NCBI GenBank assembly: GCA_963775445.1
Contig: CAVZIT010000006.1
Location: forward strand, 868,001-932,000
Source: Dokdonella_A sp963775445
GTDB lineage: Bacteria > Pseudomonadota > Gammaproteobacteria > Xanthomonadales > Rhodanobacteraceae
Length of the DNA stretch: 64,000 nucleotides
Reading direction: 5' to 3'
A program made the position numbers and the translations under genes. Under the pieces are notes generated by a model, which ran no database searches, was not told where the DNA came from, and worked only from the letters and a program-made list of their open reading frames with translations. Shown here in pieces: positions 24,640 to 32,406 of the stretch (positions are counted from its first letter, which is position 1; the number at the start of each line of letters is the position of its first letter).

Positions 24640-26297
24640 CGCCGCTGCGCCTGGTTCCGCGTGTCGCGCGCATCGCGGTGCTTCTGGTGCGCTATCGACT
24701 CGATGAGCTCATCGACGTGGCGCACCTGTATCGACCACTCAAGCTGCTGCGCCTTGTGCTGCCGCGGCCGCCCGCTGACATGGCCGCACTGCCGCGAGGC
24801 GCGCGCCTGACCCTGGCGCTGATCGAATGCGGTCCGTTGTTCGTGAAGTTCGGACAGATCCTGTCGACCCGGCGCGACTTGTTGCCTGCCGATGTCGCCG
24901 ACGAATTGGCGCGGCTCCAGGATCAGGTCACACCGTTCCCGGCCGACGTCGCACGCTCCACCATCGAGCGCGCGCTCGGCGCGCCGCTCGCTTCGCGCTA
25001 TGCGCAGTTCGAGAATTTGCCGCTTGCATCCGCCTCGATCGCCCAGGTCCACGCCGCCACGCTCGCCGATGGCCGCGAGGTGGTGGTGAAGGTATTGCGA
25101 CCGGATATCCATGCGCGTGTCGCGCGCGATATCGACCTTCTGCGCGCAATCGGCGAGCTGGTGCAGCGGTACCACCCGAATGCCGACAAGATCCGGCCAC
25201 TGGATGTCGTTGCAGAAATCGAGACCACGCTCGACCGCGAACTGGACTTGCAGCATGAGGGCGCCAATGCCTCGCTGCTGAAACGCAATTTCGCCGGCTC
25301 AGACGATCTTTACGTCCCCGCAGTCGTGTGGTCGCACAGCGCGAGCGACGTGTTGACGCTCGAACGCGTGCGCGGCATTCCTGTCGACGATCTTGGCGCC
25401 CTCGACGCGGCCGGCATCGATCGCATCGCGCTCGCCGAAAAGGGCATACGCGTGTTCTACACGCAGGTATTTCGCGACAACTTCTTTCACGCCGACGCAC
25501 ATGCCGGCAACATCTGGGTAGACGCCGCGCGCCCCACCGATCCGCGCATCATCGCGCTCGATTTCGGCATCATGGGCAGCCTCTCCGAACGCGATCAGTA
25601 CTGGCTCGCGGAAAACTTTCTCGCCTTGTTCCGGCGCGATTACCGGCGCATCGCGGAGCTGCATGTCCAGGCCGGATGGATTCCCCGCGAGGTGAATCTG
25701 GACGAGCTCGAAACGGCCGTGCGAACCGTGTGCGAGCCGTACTTTTCGCGGCCACTCAGCGAAATCTCGCTGGCCGAAGTGGTGGTCAAGCTGTTCCAGA
25801 CTGCTCGCCGCTACGAGCTGGTGCTGCAACCCCAGTTGATCCTGTTGCAGAAGACGCTGCTCAATATCGAAGGGGTCGGACGTCTGCTTCATCCCGGCAT
25901 CGATATCTGGGCGACCGCGCAACCGGTCCTCGAGCGCATCTGGCGAAAACGGCGCGGACCGCGACAATTTCTGCGCACACTGCGTCGGCAGTTTCCCGAA
26001 TGGTTGGCGCTCGCGCCCGAAATGCCACATCTCGTCCATGAATATCTGGAGCAGGCGACGAGCGGTCGCATGGAACTTCACACGGCCAACCACGATCTGA
26101 AGCAACTTGATATTCATTCGCGTCGCGATCGTGGCGTTGCGATCTGGTCGCGGCTTGGCGGCGCACTGGTTATCGCATCCGCGGTGCTGCTGGCATTGCC
26201 GGCGCCGGGGCCGCATCGAGATGGTACGCCGTGGCTCGCCCTTGCCGCCGCGCTCGGGGCACTGATCGCGTTCATCATGGCGGTGCGACGGCGCTGA
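24636..26297 (+). CDS. ubiB: UbiB, atypical kinase/ATPase of ubiquinone biosynthesis
   Basis: A 553-residue ABC1/UbiB protein. The family signature KFGQILSTRRDLLP is near residue 70 (KxGQ motif), with the alanine-rich nucleotide loop in ASASIAQVHAA, the catalytic lysine in VVVKVLRP, HADAHAGNIWV and the metal-binding LDFGIMG. Two hydrophobic helices at the C-terminus (LGGALVIASAVLLALPA and WLALAAALGALIAFIMAV) anchor it to the inner membrane. It starts with GTG, overlapping the ubiJ stop. UbiB supports ubiquinone synthesis by an ATPase activity acting on lipid precursors. Confidence 0.95.
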   Translation: MTPLRLVPRVARIAVLLVRYRLDELIDVAHLYRPLKLLRLVLPRPPADMAALPRGARLTLALIECGPLFVKFGQILSTRRDLLPADVADELARLQDQVTPFPADVARSTIERALGAPLASRYAQFENLPLASASIAQVHAATLADGREVVVKVLRPDIHARVARDIDLLRAIGELVQRYHPNADKIRPLDVVAEIETTLDRELDLQHEGANASLLKRNFAGSDDLYVPAVVWSHSASDVLTLERVRGIPVDDLGALDAAGIDRIALAEKGIRVFYTQVFRDNFFHADAHAGNIWVDAARPTDPRIIALDFGIMGSLSERDQYWLAENFLALFRRDYRRIAELHVQAGWIPREVNLDELETAVRTVCEPYFSRPLSEISLAEVVVKLFQTARRYELVLQPQLILLQKTLLNIEGVGRLLHPGIDIWATAQPVLERIWRKRRGPRQFLRTLRRQFPEWLALAPEMPHLVHEYLEQATSGRMELHTANHDLKQLDIHSRRDRGVAIWSRLGGALVIASAVLLALPAPGPHRDGTPWLALAAALGALIAFIMAVRRR

Positions 26298-26350
26298 GAC
26301 TTTCCGGGCGATCGCAATCGGGTTGTTACGAACCAACAAGGAATCTTGCA

Positions 26351-27109
26351 ATGAAGTTTTCACATCCTGCCCTTTGTCTTGCAGTTGCTGGCGGCGTGCT
26401 TGCCTTGTCGGCCTGCGGCAATGCCGCGGACAAGCTCAGTGACAACGAACTTCGCTCGCTGCTGCGCAGCGACAGCGCCAGCGCCAATGCGGTTCGCCCG
26501 CCAATGGATCGCTCGGCGGTGGAATGTCTGGGCGTGTGGTCAGGCGACAGCGAGTCCTTGCACGAATTGCCCGCTGGCACCGATACCACGGCACTCAAGG
26601 CCAATTGCCGGCAGCACGTTGAAGGCTGGCTGGCGGATGCCGAACGAAATCCGCACCGGCTCACATTCGGCGAACTTGCGACGGCGAGGACCGCGCGCCG
26701 CGCAAGAGCGCTGCTCGATGAGCCGGCTTCGGGATCGCCACCGGCAAAGACGATTGCGCATGCGGCACCCGCGAGTCCGGCGCCAGCCACGGCGCCCGCC
26801 ACTCCACCGAGCGCAAAAACGGTGCGCGAATCCGCCGGCAGCGAGCAAGCCTTCAACGGCGCGCTCGACAGGTACGAATCACTGTGCGAGCAGGCGCGTG
26901 ACATCGCCAAGAAGGCGAAATCGCCGCCGATGATACTCAACCGGCACATCAACGACTGCCTTCAACGTGCGAGCCGGTTGCGTGCGCAAATGAGTGCAGC
27001 CACTGCGAAGGGCAATGCGTTCGAAACTTCGATGATTGCGCAGAATGCACAGCGCATCGTCGCCGGAGCACAACGCCTCGTGAACGAGGCAAAAAAGGCG
27101 GCCCAGTAG
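26351..27109 (+). CDS. Putative lipoprotein, paralogue 1 of a tandem pair
   Basis: A 252-residue protein with a lipoprotein signal (hydrophobic stretch then LSAC, cysteine at residue 22). The mature N-terminal part holds KLSDNELRSLL, VECLGVWSGD and NCRQHVEGWLADAERNPHRLTFGEL. A low-complexity alanine/proline linker leads to a helical C-terminal domain (FNGALDRYESLCEQARDIAKKAKSP). The same order recurs in the next gene (27249), including the conserved cysteine and tryptophan positions. I do not recognise a named family. The gene begins 53 bases after ubiB. Confidence 0.8.
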   Translation: MKFSHPALCLAVAGGVLALSACGNAADKLSDNELRSLLRSDSASANAVRPPMDRSAVECLGVWSGDSESLHELPAGTDTTALKANCRQHVEGWLADAERNPHRLTFGELATARTARRARALLDEPASGSPPAKTIAHAAPASPAPATAPATPPSAKTVRESAGSEQAFNGALDRYESLCEQARDIAKKAKSPPMILNRHINDCLQRASRLRAQMSAATAKGNAFETSMIAQNAQRIVAGAQRLVNEAKKAAQ

Positions 27110-27248
27110 CTCCCCCTTTGCGGCACGACGGAACTCGATATCACGGACTCTTCGCGTCTGTTCGGCTCCGGATTGGCACGACGGCTTTGCTTGCATTGAT
27201 TGACGTTGCGGCGGATGCTGATGGCACCGTCTGCCACGGAGGACTGTC

Positions 27249-27983
27249 ATGCGATCGATTCCGAATCCCGTCCGCGCCGGTCTTGTTGCCGGCACGATTG
27301 CAGCCCTCGCCGGTTGCCAGAATCCTGCCACCAAAGTCAGCGACACCGACCTCGCAGCGCTTCTGGGCGGCGGCCAGGATATTGCGCCCGCTACCGTCGA
27401 TTGCTTGCGCGCATGGTCGGGTGATCCGGGGCTGATGCAGGGATTGCCCGCCGACCAGGCGACCGACCCGCACAAGCAGGATTGCCGTCGCACGGTCGAG
27501 AGTTGGCTTACCGTCAGCCAGCGCAATCCGCACAAGCTTGGCTTCGATGACCTGGACGATCCGAAAGTCGTCAAGCGCGTCGTCGCCATCGAGCAGCAGC
27601 AACAAGTCGCCGCCAACCAGCGGGCACAGGTCGAAGCGGAGAAAAGAAAGCGCGACTCCGAAGCTGCCGCAGCCGCCGCACGCGAGCGCGCAACAAACGC
27701 GCGGATCGGCGCGATGCACGGAGAATTCGATTCGGCTCTCGCCGATCTTCGGGATGAATGCACCCGCGCCGAAAACGAGATCCGGCACAAGCGTCATGTG
27801 CCGGACAACCTGCGCAAACAGATCGAAGGTTGCGCCACCAAGGCGGATGCTCAGCAACAACAGTGGGCTGCGGCCGTTGCGCGCAGCGATCTGACTGAGG
27901 CGACGCGCCTGCTCAAGGCTGCGCAGGAAAGCGTGGCCGGCGCCAAGACGCTGGCCACCAACGCTGCCAAAGTGCGCCGCTGA
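27249..27983 (+). CDS. Putative lipoprotein, paralogue 2 of a tandem pair
   Basis: A 244-residue protein with the lipobox LAGC (cysteine at residue 23), preceded by GGAGGA close to the start. It parallels its neighbour at 26351: KVSDTDLAALL, VDCLRAWSGD, DCRRTVESWLTVSQRNPHKLGFDDL, then a helical region rich in Q, A and R (about residues 105-150), and a C-terminal part with FDSALADLRDECTRAENEIRHK. Conserved cysteines in both suggest disulfides in the periplasm. Tandem duplication followed by divergence is the simplest origin. Function is unknown. Confidence 0.8.
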   Translation: MRSIPNPVRAGLVAGTIAALAGCQNPATKVSDTDLAALLGGGQDIAPATVDCLRAWSGDPGLMQGLPADQATDPHKQDCRRTVESWLTVSQRNPHKLGFDDLDDPKVVKRVVAIEQQQQVAANQRAQVEAEKRKRDSEAAAAAARERATNARIGAMHGEFDSALADLRDECTRAENEIRHKRHVPDNLRKQIEGCATKADAQQQQWAAAVARSDLTEATRLLKAAQESVAGAKTLATNAAKVRR

Positions 27984-28018
27984 ACCCTTCCGATTCGGCA
28001 GCACGGCCGCCCGTTGGC

Positions 28019-28444
28019 ATGCTCGAAATCGATGGCCATTTGAGCATTTCCGAGAGCGAACTCGAAGAGAGCTTCGTGCGCGCATCCGGACCCGGCGGCC
28101 AGAACGTCAACAAGGTTGCCAGCGCCGTCGTGTTGCGTTTCGATGTGGCGCGGTCGCCGGCGCTGCCCGACGCCGTGCGCGAGCGTCTGCTCGGCCGGCG
28201 CGATCGACGCCTTTCCGCGGACGGCGTCCTCGTAATCCAGGCCAATCGCTTTCGCGATCAGGCCCGGAATCGCGACGATGCGCGTCGGCGCTTGGCCGAC
28301 GTGATCCGCTCGGCACTCAGCGTGCCCAAGCGCCGGATCGCGACACGACCGACGCGGGCGTCGCGCGAGCGCCGCATCGTCGGCAAGAAGAAACGCGGCG
28401 CGGTCAAGCGCGAACGCAGCTCGCCCGGGTGGAGTGCCGAGTGA
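28019..28444 (+). CDS. arfB: Peptidyl-tRNA hydrolase ArfB (alternative ribosome-rescue factor)
   Basis: A 141-residue class I release-factor-like protein without a codon-recognition domain. The catalytic GGQ lies in SGPGGQNVNKV at residues 23-33. The C-terminal tail is strongly basic (KRRIATRPTRASRERRIVGKKKRG), as in ArfB, where it enters the empty mRNA channel of stalled ribosomes. The stop overlaps the GTG start of the next gene. Confidence 0.93.
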   Translation: MLEIDGHLSISESELEESFVRASGPGGQNVNKVASAVVLRFDVARSPALPDAVRERLLGRRDRRLSADGVLVIQANRFRDQARNRDDARRRLADVIRSALSVPKRRIATRPTRASRERRIVGKKKRGAVKRERSSPGWSAE

Positions 28445-29037
28445 GACGCGGCGTCCTGCCGGAGCGCTTGCCACCGAACATGCCGCAATTCGCGCCGCAC
28501 GCCGGGCGTCGGATAGCTCGCGGCTTCCTTCGGCTGGCCGGCTGGAAATTGGTTGGCGAATTTCCCGATGTGGCGAAACTTGTGCTCATCGTGGCGCCGC
28601 ATTCGTCATGGTGGGATGGCTTCTGGGGACTCATGTTCAAGGCTGCGCTGGGCGCCGATTTGTCCTTCATGGCCAAGCGCGAAGTTTTCGATGGCCTGCT
28701 CGGCCCCTTGCTGCGCCGCCTTGGCGGTGTGCCGGTCGACCGCGCCGCGGCGCATGGCGCGGTGATGCAGATGGCTGAACGCCTTCGCCACGACGAGCGC
28801 TTCTGGCTCTGCATCACGCCCGAGGGCACGCGCAAGCAGGTTGCGCAATGGAAGACGGGTTTCTGGCGCATCGCGCGGGCCGCCGACGTGCCGATCCTCC
28901 CGGTCTGGTTCGATTACCCCGACCGCACCGTCGGCATCGGTGCGTTGATGCAGCCGGGATCCGACCTCGATGCAGACATCGCCCGTTTGCGCGCATTTTA
29001 CGCGCCGCGACGCGGTCGCCATCATGGCGTTGATTGA
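28441..29037 (+). CDS. PlsC-like 1-acylglycerol-3-phosphate acyltransferase family protein
   Basis: About 198 residues. The acyltransferase HX4D motif is HSSWWD within VAPHSSWWDGFW near residue 58. Further family blocks are FMAKREVFDG, LGGVPVDR and ITPEGTRKQVAQWKTGFWRIA, the last being the phosphate-binding EGTR block. GTG 28441 has a GGAG site six bases upstream and overlaps the arfB stop; ATG 28480 is the alternative. The protein is compact and lacks clear membrane helices, resembling the short acyltransferases found in many proteobacteria. The lipid substrate is not known. Confidence 0.85.
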   Translation: MRRGVLPERLPPNMPQFAPHAGRRIARGFLRLAGWKLVGEFPDVAKLVLIVAPHSSWWDGFWGLMFKAALGADLSFMAKREVFDGLLGPLLRRLGGVPVDRAAAHGAVMQMAERLRHDERFWLCITPEGTRKQVAQWKTGFWRIARAADVPILPVWFDYPDRTVGIGALMQPGSDLDADIARLRAFYAPRRGRHHGVD

Positions 29038-29417
29038 GGCGGTGTATCCGCGCTATCGCTGCGCGTCCGGCAAACCCATGCATGCGGGATCAAAGCAATG
29101 ATCGGCAGTGCATCGCCAGGTCGCGCGCACGCTTGTTGAAGCGCCAGCAAACAACCTGCCGATCCCTTCGGCTTGGGCCTTTGGCATACGCGCTCAGGGT
29201 GAACGGAAAAAGGTTGCGACTTCGGCCCCTCGGGTGGAGTTTGAATCCCCAACCTCAACGATCGCACAGCGCGTAGCTCGCACAAGCGAGCGAAGTCGAC
29301 GTGTGGGCGTTCGGTCAAATCATTCCCTTCGCCTTCGCCCGTTCTGATCGTAAGCCGAAGGCCGAAGTCGGAGGACTCGGGGTGAACGGGAATTAATGGA
29401 CAAATCGCGCCGGTACG
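29038..29417. repeat. Intergenic region with diverged GTCGAAG/CTGAGCG repeat units
   Basis: The 380 bases between two convergent genes contain no supported ORF. Around 29188-29220 and 29350-29395 there are inverted or diverged units related to the interior of the element at 19426 (CGTTCACCCTGAGCG and GGCCGAAGTCG). The TGATTAGC-type terminal repeats are not found here. It may be an old relic of that repeat family. Confidence 0.45.
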
Positions 29418-29768
29418 CTAGGCGGCGCGCACGTCGCGAAGTGTCCAGTGCTTTCCGATCAGCAAACCAAGTCGATGCTTGAGGATCTGATGGGGAAGAT
29501 TGGTGACGACTTCGACGCTGCAATGAAGATCGGACTGGTGCGCGGTCACGCTCGCGCCGGGATCGGCGATGCCAAGCGCAGGATCGACCGCATCCGGATC
29601 GGGTTGCATCTGGCGCCAGCGCCTCCACAGCGCAGGTTCCCGCAGCGCTTCCTGGAAGACTTCGGCAAAGGTTTTCGGCGAACTGCCGTGGAACGAAAGA
29701 TCACTGAACTCACCGCGTGCCTTGGCGAGATCGTCGATCGTGATGAAATAACGTTGAGCGTTTGCCAT
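29418..29768 (-). CDS. Hypothetical protein
   Basis: A 116-residue ORF with an AAGGA ribosome site about seven bases upstream of ATG 29768. It contains ITIDDLAKARGEFSDLSF and FAEVFQEALREPALWRRWRQMQPDPDAVDPALG, with a C-terminal half that looks like a small beta-rich domain (DLHCSVEVVTNLP). No signal peptide or membrane segment is visible. I do not recognise the family. Codon use is consistent with its neighbours, so it is probably a real gene. It is transcribed in the same direction as bioD. Confidence 0.6.
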   Translation of the reverse strand: MANAQRYFITIDDLAKARGEFSDLSFHGSSPKTFAEVFQEALREPALWRRWRQMQPDPDAVDPALGIADPGASVTAHQSDLHCSVEVVTNLPHQILKHRLGLLIGKHWTLRDVRAA

Positions 29769-29805
29769 CGATCATCCTTCATTGACACTCCGCGCAGTTT
29801 ACCAG

Positions 29806-30507
29806 TCACGTCCACGGGCGGTGCGTCGCGCAAACAGCCGCACACGCGGCATCCAGGGCTGTGGCCGCGCGAACCGGATCGGGTGTGTCCAGGTGTGGCA
29901 CGATGCCAAGGCAGGGCGCAGGCAGGCGTTCGCGCAAGGTCGCGATATTCTCTTCGACCCGTGCCATCGAAGGATCGACGCGGTTGCCGACCCAGCCGAT
30001 CAGGCGACATCCGTCCGCATCGATCGCGCGCGCGCTGAGCAGCGCATGGTTGAGGCATCCCAGCCGCAGACCGACAACAAGAATGACCGGCAGGTCGAGA
30101 ACACGGACCAGATCGACCTGCATCGCGGCACCGGACAGCGGTACGGCCCATCCACCGACGCCTTCGACCACCATGCATTCGGTGGCGCGCGCGATTGTCG
30201 AATAGGCATCACGCACGCGCGGCAATGAAATCTCGACGTTCTCGTTCCGTGCCGCGAGGTGGGGCGCAATCGCCTCGCCGAACGCATATGGATTGCAGTC
30301 GGCATAACAAGGTGCCGGATCGCTCGCCTCGATCAGTGCGAGTGCGTCGGCGTTACGCAAGCCGCACGGCTCGGTTTCGCATCCGCTCGCGATCGGTTTC
30401 ATCCCGCTCGCACGCAACCCGCGGGCGCGCAGGGCAACAAGCAATGCGCAGCTGATTGTGGTTTTTCCGACACCGGTGTCGGTGCCCGAAACGAATACGC
30501 CGAACAT
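29806..30507 (-). CDS. bioD: ATP-dependent dethiobiotin synthetase BioD
   Basis: A 233-residue protein starting MFGVFVSGTDTGVGKT, which contains the BioD P-loop. Further hallmarks are GMKPIASGCE (substrate lysine), VEGVGGWAVPL and LVVGLRLGCLNHALL, followed by GWVGNRVDPSM near the nucleotide base site. BioD closes the ureido ring of dethiobiotin in biotin synthesis. The open frame continues upstream, but that part overlaps the channel gene and is not family-like. No other biotin gene is in the window. Confidence 0.95.
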   Translation of the reverse strand: MFGVFVSGTDTGVGKTTISCALLVALRARGLRASGMKPIASGCETEPCGLRNADALALIEASDPAPCYADCNPYAFGEAIAPHLAARNENVEISLPRVRDAYSTIARATECMVVEGVGGWAVPLSGAAMQVDLVRVLDLPVILVVGLRLGCLNHALLSARAIDADGCRLIGWVGNRVDPSMARVEENIATLRERLPAPCLGIVPHLDTPDPVRAATALDAACAAVCATHRPWT

Positions 30508-30509
30508 CG

Positions 30510-31237
30510 TCAACGCGCCGCCGGGGGCGTGGCCAGACGCGCGCACAAACGACCGGGCAATGGCGCGCCGCCGGATAGCAGCAACAGATAAATCATTCCC
30601 GGCAACGAATACAACGCCGGCGGTGCGCCACTCGGAATTGCCAATGCAATTGCGGCCGAAAGCGAACCGACCGCCGCATTGAAAACCCACCGCACCATTT
30701 GAACGTCGGTGACCACGTGCTCGACCGGATTGATATCGAGCTCGACACGCAGCGATCGCGCATGCGCATGCAACAGCAGGATGATGGCCGACAGCGCCGC
30801 ATAGGCAACGCCATGGATCACGAACATGGGAGCCGCCTGATCGCGCGTGGCATGGATTCCCCCTGCTGGAAGGAAAGCACTGCTCCACCCGGCGAATGCG
30901 GGGGAAACATCATGTGCAACGGAGTCACGCAGATCAGCACCAGGAACACCAGCGGCAGGCTGAGCAGAACGCTGTGCCGATCCACGAGACCATAGCGCCG
31001 ATACCAGATGTAATGGGCGTACCAGAACAGGCACACCAGCGTAAAACAAGCGGCAAAGGCCGGTACTTCACGAAGCAGCCCGGCAAGTCCGGAAGCGTTT
31101 TCCGCAACGTGGTTGCCGCCAATCACGAGCAACGTCAGCGCGAACGCAAATGCTCCATCGGTGAAGGCTTCGACGAGCGTGTTTTCGCCGCCGCGCAGAC
31201 AAAATCCGCAGCTGTCGATGCGCGACGCAACGATCAT
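30510..31237 (-). pseudogene. TMEM175-like potassium channel gene, frameshifted
   Basis: Two frames together encode one membrane protein of the bacterial TMEM175 (DUF1211) type. The first (31237 to 30818) has the family entry helix VEAFTDGAFAFALTLLVI, where FTD corresponds to the FSD signature, followed by two more helices. The second (to 30510) continues with MFVIHGVAYAALSAIILLLHAHA and two further helices. One added base in the C5 tract at 30859-30863 joins them as SFQQG-GIHATRDQ. Truncation at the stop would leave only about half of the six-helix unit. Homopolymer sequencing error is a serious alternative to true inactivation. Confidence 0.65.
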
Positions 31238-31333
31238 GCGCAGATCCTGGTTCGATAGGCGCCCTCAGTATGCCAGCCGGGACGCCATCAGGGTGCAAGG
31301 TACAATGGCAGTTCACGCCAGCACCGGATTGCC

Positions 31334-31849
31334 ATGTTCAACACCGCGCCGATCGCTGCATCGGATAAATCCACGCTGTACGCCGAACTCGCACAAAGCC
31401 TGCAGGCCCTGCTGAACGGCGAGCGGAATCTCGTCGCCAATGCAGCGAATTTTGCCGCACTGGTCTGGCATTCGCTACCCGATCTCAACTGGTGCGGCTT
31501 CTACCTCTTCGACGGCAACGAGCTCGTGGTCGGTCCGTTCCAGGGACAGCCCGCGTGCGTGCGCATCCCGCTCGGCAAGGGCGTTTGCGGGACAGCCGCC
31601 CTGACGCGCATGACGCAGATCGTGCCCGACGTGCAAGCCTTCGACGGACACATCGCGTGCGACTCGGCATCGCGCTCGGAACTCGTTGTACCGCTGGTGT
31701 CCGGCGAGCGCCTGCTGGGCGTATGGGACGTCGACAGCCCCTCGCCTGCGCGCTTCGATGGAGACGATGGCGAGGGCATGGAACGCCTGTGCGCGATTTT
31801 CATCGCCTCGCTCGATGCCACGAAGGACACCGCAGAGGAAAGCGCATGA
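31334..31849 (+). CDS. msrC: Free methionine-R-sulfoxide reductase (GAF domain)
   Basis: A 171-residue GAF-domain protein. The family's three conserved cysteines are present: QPACVRIP, GKGVCGTAA and GHIACDSAS. The motif NWCGFYLFDGNELVVGPFQG matches the fRMsr N-terminal region, and the C-terminal LLGVWDVDSPSPARFD completes the fold. The enzyme reduces free methionine-(R)-sulfoxide. Its stop overlaps the next gene's start (ATGA). Confidence 0.92.
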   Translation: MFNTAPIAASDKSTLYAELAQSLQALLNGERNLVANAANFAALVWHSLPDLNWCGFYLFDGNELVVGPFQGQPACVRIPLGKGVCGTAALTRMTQIVPDVQAFDGHIACDSASRSELVVPLVSGERLLGVWDVDSPSPARFDGDDGEGMERLCAIFIASLDATKDTAEESA

Positions 31850-32268
31850 ATTCGGAGAAGATCCGCAATGTCGGCCCGAAATCCGCCGCCTGGTTGCGTC
31901 AGGTTGGCGTGCGCACGTACGAGGATCTGGAACGCATCGGTGCGCTCGACGTGTTCCTCAAGGTCAAACGCGCGGGATTCCGGCCGAGCCTGAATCTGCT
32001 GTACGCGCTCGCCGGCGCGCTCTCGGACTGCCACTGGACCGATCTGCCTGACAACGAAAAGCAGGCGTTGCTCGATGACCTTGCGGCAGCCGAATCGGAC
32101 AACCCGATCCTGACGCGCTGGCAGAAGGCCGCCGCCGCGAGTGCCCGCCAAAGCGCCGATTTGACGCAGACTTCCGATACCGACGAGGCAAACGCGGACG
32201 GCCTCGATACCGGTGCGGATCTTGATGAGGCGAGCGATGAGGATGATGGCGCAAGCCGATTCGGCTGA
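31846..32268 (+). CDS. TfoX C-terminal domain protein
   Basis: A 140-residue protein. Residues 1-90 match the TfoX/Sxy C-terminal domain: IRNVGPKSAAWLRQVGVRTYEDLERIGALDVFLKVK split over two helices, then LNLLYALAGALSDCHWTDLP. The last 50 residues form an acidic low-complexity tail. The N-terminal TfoX domain is absent, as in many stand-alone proteobacterial members. TfoX proteins are linked to competence control, but stand-alone C-domain proteins have no defined role. It is translationally coupled to msrC. Confidence 0.88.
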   Translation: MNSEKIRNVGPKSAAWLRQVGVRTYEDLERIGALDVFLKVKRAGFRPSLNLLYALAGALSDCHWTDLPDNEKQALLDDLAAAESDNPILTRWQKAAAASARQSADLTQTSDTDEANADGLDTGADLDEASDEDDGASRFG

Positions 32269-32406
32269 TCGCGCTCCCGAGTCGGAAAGCCCTTGAATTA
32301 CCCGGCTTCCTGACGATGACGCAAGGCGACCGGCGTGTCTCAAAACTGTGCCTTGACGGGCAGTTGCCACGAGCGGCGGCGTCTCTGCTGGTAGTGCCTG
32401 GATGCC

